Shown: positions 22,844-35,370, numbered from the stretch's first letter. The stretch is DNA of 64,000 bases from Mya arenaria (GCF_026914265.1 NC_069133.1:44985417-45049416); one strand, 5' to 3'. A program made the numbers and translations. The notes: generated from the letters alone by a model not told the origin.

Positions 22844-23989
22844 TACATGTGATAATTTCTTGGGTCGATTCCGGGACACTCGTCGTAATGTCAACGCACA
22901 CTAGGGGGGTTCGGGGGCATGCCCCCCCCGGAATTTTTTTTAAATGGGGAACGTCTGTGGTGCATTCCATAGCATATCTGGGGCTATTTTAGTCGTTTTT
23001 AACGTCGGGAAAATGTACCTATTTTGACTGTCAAGACGTATTTTTTACCTGACATGGTTGTTTTTTTTTCTGCATTTTCTTGAAAAAATAAAACCACCAG
23101 ATATTTTCCCAGGCTTTAAATGAAGTGCTAACCAGGAGGATATGCAGTCTACTTTCGGTTTCATCAAAACAGGAAATAAACAACTATACGGGCACCTGTT
23201 TTCCCGCGCTTTTGAGAACATGCGTTACGAAATATTTATTTTTTCATCACATTTAAAACGTTTGCAATTAATGACACACAATATTTTCCAGACGATAAAG
23301 AAGATTTTTCAGTCGATGAGCTTTTTTCCGTTTGGAGATGCATATAATTTTGATAGAGACGTGTCAACAATCAGCTGTATAAAGCGATCACGTGACTTAC
23401 CATGGTCACGTGATTAAAGCACTCTATATAACCATCTGTAAACCCCATATCGTCAGTTTTCTTTCGGCGTAAAAATACACACGATAGTTCGGAAACGGTC
23501 AAAACACTAAAATTCCTTGTTTTCCGTGTTTTAATTTTGTTTTTTTTACTCATTTTGTCACTTTCTTTGAACTTACCTTCATGCTCGTTTGTTGGTAAAA
23601 TGTGTGAAAAATATCAATTCATCAATTAAAAGCTATCATTCATAAGACCAAACAAATCCATATGAAAACAATGAATTAGTATACAAGAACCCTCCCCCAC
23701 TCGTTAAGCACAACAATAGGCCGATAGATCAATTATCGGGTGATTGACGATGACCTCGATGACACACGTACCAATCAACGGATTAGTGTCAACATGTCCT
23801 GTGTTTTACGACCAGTGTCCCGGACAGGCAAAATAGCTGACTTACAATGGTAAAATTAAGATAATCGATTCCGATTCCGAGATTATTTTTTTTTATGACT
23901 TTCCGGGACAAACATGCACTCTCCGTGACTCCGTGACAGAGATACGATTTCCGGGACAATCCCGGACGTCCGGGACGTTATCACATGTA
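22844..23989. mobile_element. 1.15-kb element with TACATGTGATAA ends
   Basis: TACATGTGATAA at 22844-22855 and its complement TTATCACATGTA at 23978-23989 bound a GC-richer stretch. The inner ends are related: GATTCCGGGACACTCG on the left, GATTTCCGGGACAATCCCGG on the right. The short frames inside show no known domain. The right end lies 46 bp beyond the stop codon of the minus-strand CFAP119-like gene, so it probably supplies part of that gene's 3' untranslated region. Confidence 0.5.
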
Positions 23990-24035
23990 TGTATTTACAA
24001 TAAAATTTGTTCATGATTGTGGTAAATGTTTCAGT

Positions 24036-27000
24036 TTATTCTGCCACTTTGTGTATTTTGTTTATTCGCTGGATGATTTGACTTTCTTTGTCCTGTAGTT
24101 TCAGTCCAATCTCGCTCTGAAAATAGAACCAATGAACATGAACATTTTAAATGTTCTCCTCTTAAGTTATACTAGAGTGAGAGTCTCCATGTTACTGAGA
24201 GATAAGTTAACTAGCTGTCATTTGATATAGACTCTAAAGTATGAGATAGACTGATGAATATTGGTAGGCCTGGGTCTGTATTTTCTAACGCTTTGAGTCT
24301 GTGTTTGAGACTCAGGACTCAAAACTGTAAATCTTGATTTTGCAGTAAAATAGTGATAAGAAAAGCATTGATGTTAAAGCTACTCTCTCACAGATATACC
24401 GTTTTTACAACTTTTTTATTTTTTGCCTTAGAATGAGCAAATTTTTGCATAAATATGTGTAAACCAGTGATAAAAGACTGCTGACAAAAGATCAGATCGC
24501 AGATATGCATATTTCATTATTCATTTAAGAAAAATGCATAAAACATCAATTTTTGAACTTAAATAATAAAAATGTTAACATTTTCAGAACTCATTATTTC
24601 CTTTGAAGATTTAGCTTTTTGAAGAGCATTTTATTGAAAGAACTTTAAATAATGCAAATTAATGCTCTCTGCTTGCTCTTTGTCCATATTCACTTACATC
24701 TTTAGTCTGACATTGAGACTCAAAACAAATCTTGCTCAAAATTTATTTTTGATTATTGTTTAATATACCCCTGGTAGGGTAAAAACCTTATTAACTTAAT
24801 GTACCTGAAGGTTGCCCAGCATCTCCATGGTAACACTCTCTATGACCTCGCGGACATCCTGTGAAGTCAACTGTGCAAACAGGTCAGATGTTGAGACCTG
24901 ATCCTCCAGCTCATGGGTTGGGTCAGGCTCCTCCTCTGGAGGCTGAAAAGTCAAGGTAAAAAATTGGTTAGCAAGGTTTGAGACCAAATGAAAGTTAACA
25001 AGGATCAAGGTCAAATGTAGGTCAGCAACAGTCAATACCAAATATAGACCGGCAAGGGTCAAGGTCAAATGTGTTGAGCAATGGTCAAGGTCAAAATAGG
25101 TCAAAAAGGGTCAAGGTCAAATGTAGGAAGAAAAGATCAAGCTCAAATATGGGTCAGTAAAGGTCAAGACCAAATATAAATAATATGGTTATATGGGTTA
25201 ACGCATCTCAAGTACTTAAGCAATTATTTTTTTACCTAAGTTAAAAACTATGACAAGTCATATTTCTTAATGAATTCAAAGCCCCCCTACAACTGCAGTG
25301 GCATACATCTTACAAATATTGTACATATGAATAAAGTTTCATCGATTTTGGTAAATTTTTTACATGTAATTCAAGTCTATGACCAAGTGATATATTATGT
25401 TTCTTGAATATGAGATTATTTTTTGTTCAATGTATCGTTCTGTTTCTAACTACTAGAAGTAGTAGAACATCTTTAAGATGTTAAAGCAGAGCAGTTCAAG
25501 TACCAAAATAATACCAATTATAAGAAAAGACAATTCGGTTAATACACAACCAGTGTATTTGACAGGTCAGTTGTGTGTCTATTAAAGTATGGAAATCTGT
25601 TACCATAGCTATTGAAGGTAAGGAAAAAAGTAATTTTACTGCTCCAGCACGAGGTGACATTAATGAAGACTGAGATGGGAAAAGAACTAAACTAAACTGG
25701 TAGTTTAAAGCATTCTGACACCAAAAGTAACAAGTGAAACATCAGGCTAAGTTTAATCATTTAGAAGGAAGCAAGTAAATGAAATAAAGTCCCAATTTAC
25801 CTGAGGAAAGTCGAAAATGAAACATATAGAATTGACACTTAGCTTTCTATACATGTAGATACCTTTACAGAGCCCTTTGCTGGGGAAATAGGGGACCTAG
25901 ATCCAGAGCCCCGGGATGTGCTCCTCCTTTTTGGGGATTTGGGGGAGCTGCCCCTTACCCTAGGTGAGCCACCCCTTGATTGTGGGGATTTAAGGGTACT
26001 GGCCCTAAATCTAGCCGAGCCACCCCTTGATGGAGGGGATTTAGAGGTACCGGCCCTGGATCTAGGTCTCTGTTTAGAGGATAGGGCTCTAGGCTGATCC
26101 TTTTCCTTTGTTTTAATTTCATTGCTGGGCTTCTGTAGTCATAGGAATGGAAATGAATCCAGATGACAAACATGCAGGGGATAAAATACCATCTCTAACA
26201 ATCATTTAAGGACTTATTAGGCTCATGCTAGCATGGTTGAACATACTTTTGGAAGAAGCCATCTCATGACGTATCCAATTTTAGATGTGAAGGTAAACAA
26301 TTGTCTATAATTTTCATATACAAACAATGAAACAAGCTGAAAATGGTGAAATAGTGAATTTTCTCATGAAATTTACATTTAATACAAAGTTCAAAATGGT
26401 GAAATAGTGAATTTTCTCATGAAATTTACATTTAATACAAAGTTCAAAATGGTGAAATAGTGAATTTTCTCATGAAATTTACATTTAATACAAAGTTCAA
26501 AATGGTGTTATAGTGAATTTTCTCATGAAATTTACATTTAATACAATGTACGGTACAATGGCTTTCATATTTTGAAAAAAAAGAATTAAAACTATAGTTC
26601 CACAGGCCAATCCTCTAACAAATTTAGGATATTAGATTTAGAACACATGTTGTATTGCATCCTTGAGACCGCCAGTCCCATCGGCCCAGCTGTGTTCAAG
26701 CTCAGTGATTCCCAAGGTCAAGCGTCCCAGGTTTAATTCCTGGCCTTGGCACATGTAAGTTTGATTGCGATCCATTAAGCCAGACAAGTGCATTTCCTTG
26801 ACATTATGTGGTCCCATATTCTCAAAAAGTCTTAAGGCTAACAGGCTTAAGCATCATAATTTATTTACCAAAATGAGCTGCTTAAAGTAAATTTGTCAAC
26901 ATAAAAAATAGTTAATAGTGATGCTTTTAAAAATAACTCTGAATGATAATATACCACATAATATACTTAACCAAAATAATGTGCTAAGCATAATCTTGTT

Positions 27001-27895
27001 GTAAGGGACTGAATAATTGGGGCCAGGTTTCACCCACATAAGAAAACAACACGCTACACAAGATGCCATGTCTTAGTATTCATTATAGGCATTATGATAC
27101 TTCATTTAAACAGAGCCTGAATAAAAAAATGAGCAAAGACATTAATTTTCATCTTGGCTGATATTTTTCTAAATTCAACAGTGCAATTATCATGCTGTAT
27201 TTCATTTTAGCTCGGATGATATCAAATACAGGATAAAAAATGTAAATGTCTGATATAATTGGCAATATCTTTGCTTAAAAAAAATAAAATGACAAATTTG
27301 TGATATTATTCAAAACATTTATATAATGAAAATTACCATGGATGAAATGCCTGTTCATTGTGCTTCCTATTTTGGTAAATATAGAAAAGAGCAATTTTGC
27401 CTATAAAAATTGAATCATAAATTTATTGTGCACACAAGATATTTGAATGAGATATGATGTAAAATATATTTTTAGTATGTATCTGCAAAAACGTGAGGGC
27501 TTAAAAGTGCTGTCTGGTGTAGAATATATCGTTGTGCAATCAAGAGTGATTAATATAACGTTGTTGTATTGTTTTGCAATCCTTAAAGTTTAAATTCAAA
27601 GCTCATGTATACTACCTCAGGCGTTGGTGTGGGTGGCGGTGTGGCGATGAACTCGGTGTATATCATTTCCTCAACACCCTCGTCCAGAGGAGGGGGGAAC
27701 GGCAAGTCAGCAGCCTTAGCTACCTCCACCTCCAACTTTCAAGGTGAAAGAAAAGGGGAATGTAGTACATGAACATGTAGACGATCTAATAAGCAAATAA
27801 GGGAACATTGCATGTGATTTGTCCGCGGATTCGCGGAAATCCGCGGATCTAATGCCCCAGGGCCCCTCCCCCCCCACCAAAAAAAATAAATAAAA

Positions 27896-27926
<31 letters not shown>

Positions 27927-30900
27927 TTTTTTAGCTGATTAAAAAAGTTACTAGAGTGCTTTTGGTTGTAAGAGTTGATATTGCTGTGTGCTTTAAATTT
28001 CAAGTCAAAAGAACCCTCAAAAGAGCTTCTAAAAAGCCAGTTTTTCTTCTATGGCAGTGTGCTTTTGACTCCAAAAGTGCCACAAGAACCCATGGCCGAA
28101 ATGGTTTCAGCCCTTCAGCTGCCAGGTCAATCACATCCCTGACTAGACAAAATGCAAGTTTTGTATCAAAGGACCACGAACGTCAGATTCCATTTATATC
28201 ATGAATACTCATGTGCAAATTTACAGCGCTAAATACATAAAACGTCGCTATATAGCGCAGCCATATTTAACGTTATTTATTTACTTTTGGGATAGTTATT
28301 ACACGAGTTACCGGTATATATCAAAAATATTTAATATACAAAATTATTTCATGATTGCGAATTCATTTATAATATCAAATAAATTATCATATATATCACA
28401 TGGATTATACGAGTCAGTGATTATTGACGTAATTTTGTGAAATTTGATCATTTGACTTAAAACTAATATTGTGGGGTTTTTTCATCTAATTAGCAAACAA
28501 CAGTAATACTCATTACAATAATGAACGCAGAAGCAACTTGGTGAAATATGTGTCCATGGAATCCACAAACATTATGACTCACATTAAAACTCTGTATGAT
28601 CTATAATATGATGTCATGATAAGAAACATATAACTGCATGATTATATTGCCTTTTATAAATAATCAGATAATTATGTTTTGTCACAGTGGAAACAAGGGT
28701 ATAATGTTAAGTGCACCTAGATGGATGTATCATAAAGAACATAATATTTATACTATTCTTTGTGTCAGTACTACAAATGGGCACAAATAAGTCTGCAAGC
28801 CCAACTAAAGCCTGAGGTCCCGTTCCAATAAAGATAGTAAGCCTTAAGATTGTAACTTTCTAAGCGTAACTCCGATTTTGGCTTAAGCTGCCTTTCAAGA
28901 AAAACATAGTTAGAACATTTGTAGCATAGATTCTACCTATAAAGTTGAACCAAAGCACTCAGCTTTAAGCAGTGTAAGGTTTACATCTAAAATATCTTAT
29001 TGAAAAGGGGTCCAGGGTCAGTATTCAATATTGATCTTATCCTTATCCTTAAACATGGCTCAGTTAGTCCTCTCAGCCTATTGGTCAGCTAAATATACAT
29101 GCCAATCAAAATACTATGTTTCTAATCTTAAATTTAAGTTCAATCTAAGTTGCTTATTGAATACGACCTCCAGGTTGTATAAAATATGAATTATCTTTAG
29201 TAGCAAAAAAAAAAATTGGATATAACATCTTATACATTGATATGAACATATTGTATTTGGCCTTGGTCTAGAGCGTCTTAATTTTGATGACTGCTGTATG
29301 TACTTACATCTGTACCAATGATTTCCTCTGCCTGTGAGTGTGTGAACATGTACAAGTACAACCGGTACTGCTGGAACAGGCTGCAAGAAACAATGGAAGA
29401 AATATCAAGTGAATTTGTGATACCACATTGTAAGAGTTATGCTCCAGGTCTAATCTGTCTTTATAACAGGCATCGAAATTAGACTTTTGAATGAACATGC
29501 CCAAATTCTTATTATTAAATATTTTCAAACAAGCCCTGCTATATAATATTCAGAATTTGAGCAAGCCTGGGAGACATTTTACCAGTGCAGGGCTTGCGGG
29601 CTTGTGCTAATTTCGACCACTGTTTACAATGAAGGACTTCACTCAATATGGTCAAAGACAAAGGCAGAGAAATGCTATCGTTCTTTATTCAACTTACTAG
29701 GAGAAAAGGAACCTCTTGTTATGTTACCCGAACCCAGCATTTTAAATATTTTTTCCCCATTCATTAATTTAAGTTGAAATGAAAGTACTTCGTACATAAA
29801 AACCAAACTGTCTTCACCTGGAATAAGGTACAGATGTACATACCTGGAGTAGACATACTCTGATATGGCTCGCACATGTTCCAAGTTGAAGAAATCCAGG
29901 CCGGCAGATTTCACCTCCTCCACTCCAATCCCAGCAAACAACTTGTTAAACTCCATAGTGTTATCCACTAAACTTAAATGCTTCTCTGAAATAGGCATAT
30001 TTTTACATAGAAATAATGTAATAGAAATGCAAATTATGCTTGATCATTAAATTATGCAATTTATGAGAAGGTCAAACTACTGTAGGCAATAGCATATATT
30101 CATACTATTTCAATCTTTGAAACAACAAGTGTAATATGTAATCTGTAATTAAGTTAAGCTAGGTAACATATTACCTTTCTTTACAGTTATACATTACAAC
30201 TGGATTTGCCATATTTCAAAAGTAGATGTTAAAGACTGACTTTTCTGTGCATTCTTATGCTAGAAGAAATGGTAATGAATGAAAATTCAATGTTACAAGA
30301 ATTTCAATGATTTGTATGCAAAAACAAAACTCTTAACTGCAGGCTGCAGTCAATATTACATTATCATTTTTTTCTACTTTTCTCAACAAGTAGTCTTCAC
30401 CAGTCATACCTCTAACATTATCCAACAGTTTGTGCATGACTGTAAAAAACCCAGAGAGTTGTTGGGCTGTGAATTTCTGCTGGATCCCCCAATATACCGC
30501 CGCTGTGTAATAGTCCAGCACTGCAGCATCCGTCAGGTTTATAGTGTAGTTACCCAGATTAAATATTTCTTTTAATTTACTGAAATTATAATTGTGTACC
30601 TTACAATCATCATAATTTTGATTATACCTAAAATATATATTTTTATGACTTACTTATTAAGTTTTATATCAACCATTTTGTAAAAAGACTAAAGGAAAAA
30701 AGGAAAAAAGACATACTTACTATTATACTTCATGGTGGCATTGATGAATAGATTCTAAGTAATTTATCGCATAAATAACTGACCAAGTTTGTATTAACTT
30801 TTGAAGACTAGTATAAACTCTTAATGAAGCATATTTATATTTTTTATCTGTACATTTGCATTACTTACTCTTGAATTTGAAGGACATTGAACCCTAACAA

Positions 30901-32337
30901 CTCATTGGTCTGTTCAGCAGTGAGAACTTTAAAGGCAAGGGATTCTTTCTCCTCTTCCTCATCCTGAAAAAAACACAGCATACTTATAACAAGCATGTGA
31001 ACTTTCCATTTGATTCAGACTTACTGTTAAGGTTAAATTATCAGCTAAGCTACAGAGAAACTGGTTGAAGTTGATTAATTGAAATAATTGAATACTCTGG
31101 CTCTAGAAGTTGCCAGCAAAAAATATTCAAGTCAATACCAAGATCTTAAGTGAATAGCAATTGGAGCAAATAAAACTGGCTGTCTCAGGACAAGATGGAT
31201 GAGTTTTAATTAAGGTTCACTAGTAAAGAGGCTGAGGATAGCCTTCTTCCAGAAGAATATCAACCTGTATAGCAATCTACATTAATGAATCATATGTACT
31301 GGTTCAATAACATATGAGGATGCCGCCCAAGGAAAATAGACATGGCCAGATAATACTTTCTGAGAGGTGGCACTTTGACGCAGATTATGATTGACATCAA
31401 ATAAAAGAATTATCACATGAAAATGCATTAATGCATGGTCAGTCGCGTAGCTAGGTCCAATTACGTATACAGTCATCAAAATAAGACTTTTGGATGAACC
31501 AGTCCGATTACTTATACTATTGCTTGGCATCAATTTTTTTAACAAGCCCTGCTTTATAAAATTCAGAATTTGAGCAAGCCTGATAGACATTTTACCAGTG
31601 CAGGGCTTGCGGGCTTATGCTAATTTCAACCACTGCGCATATCGAGGCCTTGTGGTATATTAACCCCCTTCGGTTTTAATTTCAAATTCTGGGTTTTTGG
31701 TATGACAATAACTTTGACCTGCCAAAATTTCATTAGCAACTGTGTACTTGCATACAGTCTGCTATGGGTCTGATGGTTATATAATCTCAGACCATTGACT
31801 TCTTCCAATCTTTAGGTTTTGAAGATGAATGATAGTGATTTTAAAATCTTGAAATATTGATATCTATCATGCTGGATTGGATCACTATACCCTATTTTCC
31901 CGATGACCATATATGTGACATAGGGCATTTAAATCTGCCAACTTAATAGGCTAACACATTAATGCACTATCGATACATTGTAGCATTAGGCTAAATTAAG
32001 GAACTAAAAACTTGATTCAAAATTGTAAGATTTAGCCTTTTCAAAGTGCTAAAGTTCTTAAAACCTTCATAACGGACTGGGTAATACTTCAGTAAAAGAT
32101 GTTATAATTTTGTCAATGTACAGACAGTAAAATGTTGTTAATTGTGTCGACAAATGTCAACGAGTTTGTGTTTGAACATTTATAAATAGTGCGAAGATTT
32201 CTTTGATGATAAACATGTACCTCTAATGTTACTTTCTTTCTGTTGCCTTTAGAATCGGACTTTGCGGACAGTGATGAACCAGAACCGCCACTTTTGCTGC
32301 CTTTAGCAGACACTCGATTTTGACTTTTTGCAGCCAT
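24036..32337 (-). CDS. CFAP119: CFAP119/CCDC189-like cilia and flagella protein
   Basis: Nine exons, all GT-AG and in phase: 32337-32221, 30963-30869, 30579-30410, 29985-29844, 29380-29308, 27735-27616, 26132-25863, 24942-24805 and 24116-24036 (stop TAA), 401 aa. The start is MAAKSQNRVS, with an in-frame TAA just upstream. The core (residues about 70-155) reads LKEIFNLGNYTINLTDAAVL, then YYTAAVYWGIQQKFTAQQL, FFTVMHKLLDN, NLEHVRAISEYVYSRLFQQY and LYLYMFTHSQAEEI. It parallels human CFAP119 segments [20 protein letters not shown] and FKEEQLLALEDYVVNTYF. The C-terminus, ending in a basic helix (LKLQDKESQIIQRINKIHKV), also parallels it. Exon 7 is an added Ser/Pro/Arg-rich stretch. Role in cilia or sperm flagella is from the family. 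Small missed exons cannot be excluded. Confidence 0.7.
24363..24560 (+). mobile_element. Single arm of the AAAGCTGCACT MITE family
   Basis: It begins TTAAAGCTACTCTCTCACAGA and continues like 48876-49080, including AAGACTGCTGACAA and GATCAGATCGCAGA. The opposite arm is missing or unrecognisable. It lies in intron 8 of the CFAP119-like gene. Confidence 0.6.
24950..25180. repeat. Degenerate minisatellite rich in GGTCAAGGTCAAA
   Basis: About six units of 30-40 bp carrying GTCAAGGTCAAATGTAGGTC in various states. It lies immediately upstream (in transcript sense) of exon 8 of the CFAP119-like gene, next to its acceptor, and creates spurious reading frames on the minus strand. Confidence 0.6.
26340..26552. 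repeat. Four tandem copies of a 53-bp unit
   Basis: The unit starts AAAATGGTGAAATAGTGAAT and ends TTAATACAAAGTTC. The first three copies are almost identical and the fourth has a few changes. There are no spacers, so it is not a CRISPR array. It lies in intron 6 of the CFAP119-like gene. Confidence 0.85.
26690..26840 (+). mobile_element. Decayed tRNA-derived SINE
   Basis: A B-box-like GGTTTAATTCC and the following TTGGCACATGTAAGTTTGAT resemble the SINE at 47848-48065 (TTGGTGCATGTGAGTTTGGT). The head is weak. Confidence 0.4.
27876..27933. repeat. Low-complexity A/T tract
   Basis: An A-rich stretch, then an AT run, then more than 20 T. It lies in intron 5 of the CFAP119-like gene beside a GC-rich palindrome (TCCGCGGATTCGCGGA) near 27824. 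Confidence 0.7.
29474..29632 (+). mobile_element. ACAAGCCC repeat, best copy
   Basis: It runs from GAAATTAGACTTTTGAATGA to GTGCTAATTTCGACCACTG, with ACAAGCCCTGCT and GCAGGGCTTGCGGGCTTGTG inside. The ends are partly inverted (AAATTAG... and ...CTAATTT). Relatives lie at 17913-17968, 31486-31636, 41520-41650 and 46176-46325. It is non-coding and MITE-like. Confidence 0.6.
31486..31636 (+). mobile_element. ACAAGCCC repeat, second copy
   Basis: It matches 29474-29632 through ACAAGCCCTGCT, AATTTGAGCAAGCCTG and GCAGGGCTTGCGGGCTT. It lies in intron 1 of the CFAP119-like gene. Confidence 0.6.
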
Positions 32338-32359
32338 TTATTTACGTGTTGCTATGTTT

Positions 32360-33180
32360 TATTTACTTTCCATTTCTAGAGAGCACCTGTCCAAGGGACG
32401 TAACTCAAAAGGAAACGGTAATAAATAAAAGTAACGGAAAGTGAACTTGATAGTACATTAACCCCTTTGGTTGGAAAGTTAATTCTAAATCTAATTAATA
32501 ATTGTACATGTTTTTATTGAACTTAAGGTCGAATACGTTTGTATTACATTTATATGTATAAACATTTTTGACGGTTTATTTAATACAAACGTATATATGT
32601 ATTTGTATTTAAATAACCGTGCATTCAGTGGTTTGAGGATAGTCTGGGGTTTTATTAGCCCCAAAGATAAGCGATTATGGGTCTAAATGGTACTCTTGGA
32701 AGAAGCCTTAAATCACATTATATACCCTGCCACATCCATCTTCACGATAATGCATTCCCGATCACAAAACATGCTATCTGATTAAGACCCAAATCATCCT
32801 TGACTGTAATTATGTTTGTACACACACAATTTATTATACTTTTCGGGTGATTTTGGACTCGATCAACCGGCATGTTATCTCAATGGTTTAATGCATTTTT
32901 AGTTGTCATTTATAAGCCATATTGTATGTAAAACTATGATTGTTTACCATTTGCAAGGGTACCATGCATTAGGCCCTAGTCCACATGGCATATACTGAAA
33001 CCAATATGACCATTAATTAATTCATGATCCCTTTGATCCATGTAACTTCCTTATTTTTAGCTTGCCAGGAAATGAATGTCAATCAGTGTCCCGTCATGTT
33101 TTAGCACAGTTTCATTCTTTGGCCCCAATATCAGGAAAATACTCAGATCAAATCTCAATCTCATTCGTAACTCATTTTAC
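32360..33180. other. Region upstream of the MAAK start
   Basis: AT-rich. It probably holds the main promoter of the CFAP119-like gene, but no defined core element could be picked out. Nothing else recognised. Confidence 0.3.
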
Positions 33181-33182
33181 AT

Positions 33183-33231
33183 ATTACAGTGTAACATTAT
33201 TAAAATTAGTTTAATAATGCTACACTGTAAT
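33183..33231. repeat. 22-bp hairpin
   Basis: ATTACAGTGTAACATTATTA at 33183 and its complement beginning TTTAATAATG at 33210 pair at 21 of 22 positions around a 5-bp loop. It may be a very short fold-back element or a structured RNA. Nothing decides between them. Confidence 0.6.
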
Positions 33232-33370
33232 TTTTAATAATTATCTTATGCATTCTAATAATTAACATCATTGCTCAATACTCTAAAAAAGAAATATTTA
33301 TACAACACAAAATGTACTTGAGTAAAACTCAAAAATAATGATTTGGGCACAAGTCGAACACCAGATCCAT

Positions 33371-33500
33371 GTGCAGGGTTCGAACATGGAACCCTCGAAT
33401 GGGTTTCAAACACGTGACCCTAGAGCAGGGTTCAAACACTGGACTCTCAATCTGGATTCGAACACGGGACCCTCTGATTCATAGTCCGTCTAGCACCCGG
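33371..33500 (-). mobile_element. tRNA-derived SINE with repeated B boxes
   Basis: On the minus strand a tRNA-like head (GGCCGGGTGCTAGACGGACT) leads to a B box GTGTTCGAATCC. The B-box segment then recurs about three more times as a roughly 35-bp tandem (GTGTTTGAACCC, GTGTTTGAAACCC, ATGTTCGAACCC). The tandem B boxes are unlike the usual single box. Confidence 0.5.
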
Positions 33501-33577
33501 CCATCGCCTCCAATAATGATGATACATAACTCATATCGATGCTTAGTGTTGATCTCTATAGAGAAATGATCACCTAC

Positions 33578-34191
33578 CTTGCTTGGTTTTCCCTTTCGTC
33601 CCTGAAAAATCATTAGAAACACGTTACAACTTTTATTCAAAATCAATACATATATATATATACATGTATAACAATCATCAATTTTGAATGATAAACCTTT
33701 AACTACTTACTAAATAATGCATTTATGAAAAATATTCATTACTGTTAAGAAGATTGTAACCGTGTATGTAATAGCAGAAAGCGCAAAAATATTAAATGAT
33801 GAATGCTAAAAAATTACTGTGGTTTACTATATAGTGTTATAAGGTAGAAATACCATGTTTTATGCTCATTTCTTTCAAATTAAACTCGGTATCCTTCATA
33901 AGAACCATTGTTTTCGACATTTATTCATCCTTTTTGGAATATTTAAACAATATTTTAATTGTGGTAAATCTTATTTGGGAGTAAGAGTGCATCTTTAAGC
34001 ACTAAAAGTACCATTCCTCGAGTCTTATAAATGCATAACATCATTATGTTCTAATATATCATATATACTCGTACACATTATGGAGAGAATCATAATCATA
34101 ATCATAGTTTAACAGAAAAAAAACAACACTTGTATATTTAAATTAAAACAAAAACACGTATTTAAATTGTAGGTAATACCTTTCGACTCAT
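33578..34191 (-). CDS. Candidate alternative first exons, MSRK and GRKGKPSK
   Basis: The minus strand shows ATGAGTCGAAAG with a donor GTATTACC (34191-34180), then TTTTTCAG before a 24-nt exon GGACGAAAGGGAAAACC... ending at a strong donor AAG/GTAGGT (33601-33578). Both exons are phase 0. Exon 2 of the CFAP119-like gene starts in phase 0, so a transcript reading MSRK-GRKGKPSK-DEEEEKES is possible, replacing the MAAK exon. They could also belong to another, unseen gene. No homology supports either. Confidence 0.4.
33625..34023 (-). mobile_element. MITE of the TTAAAGATGCA family, copy 1
   Basis: The reverse complement of this stretch matches 49683-50064 along its length, including AAATAAGATTTACCAC, AATATTCCAAAAAGGAT, GAAAGAAATGAGCATAAAAC and ACTTTAACT-type ends. 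It is non-coding and about 390 bp. Confidence 0.65.
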
Positions 34192-34199
34192 CCTTTACA

Positions 34200-35370
34200 G
34201 CATCGTCTGCGCCAAGCCTGCCAAAGAGTGACGTAAATCCTTAGTGACAACGTTCAATGACGTCATGTACGCTGAACTTTACGACAATGACTTAATATCA
34301 GACGTCGTTAAATGATATTTAAGTGAACCTATTTATTACTATTTATTTGAATGTGTCTTCCTAATATATATTGGTAGAAAAAATCCTACACCGACGAAAG
34401 TAAAACAATCCGATTGTCTATGCTAATACGAACAAAAACGGCACGTTAAACGAACTGTTTATGTATAATGCATGTTAAAAGCTGACCAAAACAATCTTTA
34501 TTTTAACCGTCACTCAAAACACATTCATAAATTATATTAATTTCTTTTATTTAATGAAGTATAATTCTAATTTATCATGGTCATTGAATCAAAAACAAAA
34601 TACATACTTACAGCTTAAATCCTTGATAATATTAAATAACAGAACAGTAAGCCTACAGCTCCTTCTTAACAATACTGTATTGAGTTTAAACATTCAAGTT
34701 AAAGGCCCACTATAGTTAGCTTTTTGTATTTCTACAATCTGATTAAAAACAAATCTTCAATATACGCTAGCAACTTAATGCTTTCGCCAAGCAAAGCATA
34801 AAGCCTGCACTATAGTCAGATTGGCTTTAAGTAGTATGATATGTGATTTAAGTTGTTGTTCTTATGGATTTATTTACGAATGCTAATGCTTTTTTTTTTT
34901 AGATTTATACGTTTTGGAAAAAAAAACATCGACATATTTATTAAACAGTATTTTTTTGTGTATAATTTTATTCATAACCTTTAATGTGTAACGATTTTGA
35001 TATTTTGCACTGTTAAGCTTTAATCGGTTCGTACGTATCGTTATACAAGGATTTCCCCTTTATATTTGTTGTCGTTGGGTATGGTAATTAGATATTGATA
35101 CACATTATGGTAGGATTGTATTGATTGTGATTAACTTTATTAAACTTAAGATTAACTTCTTTGGAATATTGTGATAGTTTCAATATCACATATCCAAGTC
35201 AATATTTGCGTTATTGAAATGTAGAAGAAACCTTAATCAGGCGATTCAAAATGTGAGAACATTTATGAAAGACTTATAATGAGACAATACGTTGTTAGGA
35301 TCAAACGATTGCAAAATAAGCCTGAAGCTTTTTTAAGCAACACTTAATTATTTTTACGATATCACGGACT
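34200..35370. other. AT-rich intergenic DNA
   Basis: No gene seen. TTAAAGGCCCACTATAGT near 34700 and GCACTATAGTCAGATTGG near 34810 may be the ends of a short diverged element. Confidence 0.3.

Noticed and set aside
26340-26552. Regular array that might suggest CRISPR
   Set aside because: The units are contiguous with no spacers, inside an intron of an animal gene.
27956-28204. Plus-strand frame of 82 codons within intron 5 of the CFAP119-like gene
   Set aside because: It has a mixed basic/polar composition but no motif, splice partner or repeat relation that supports it.
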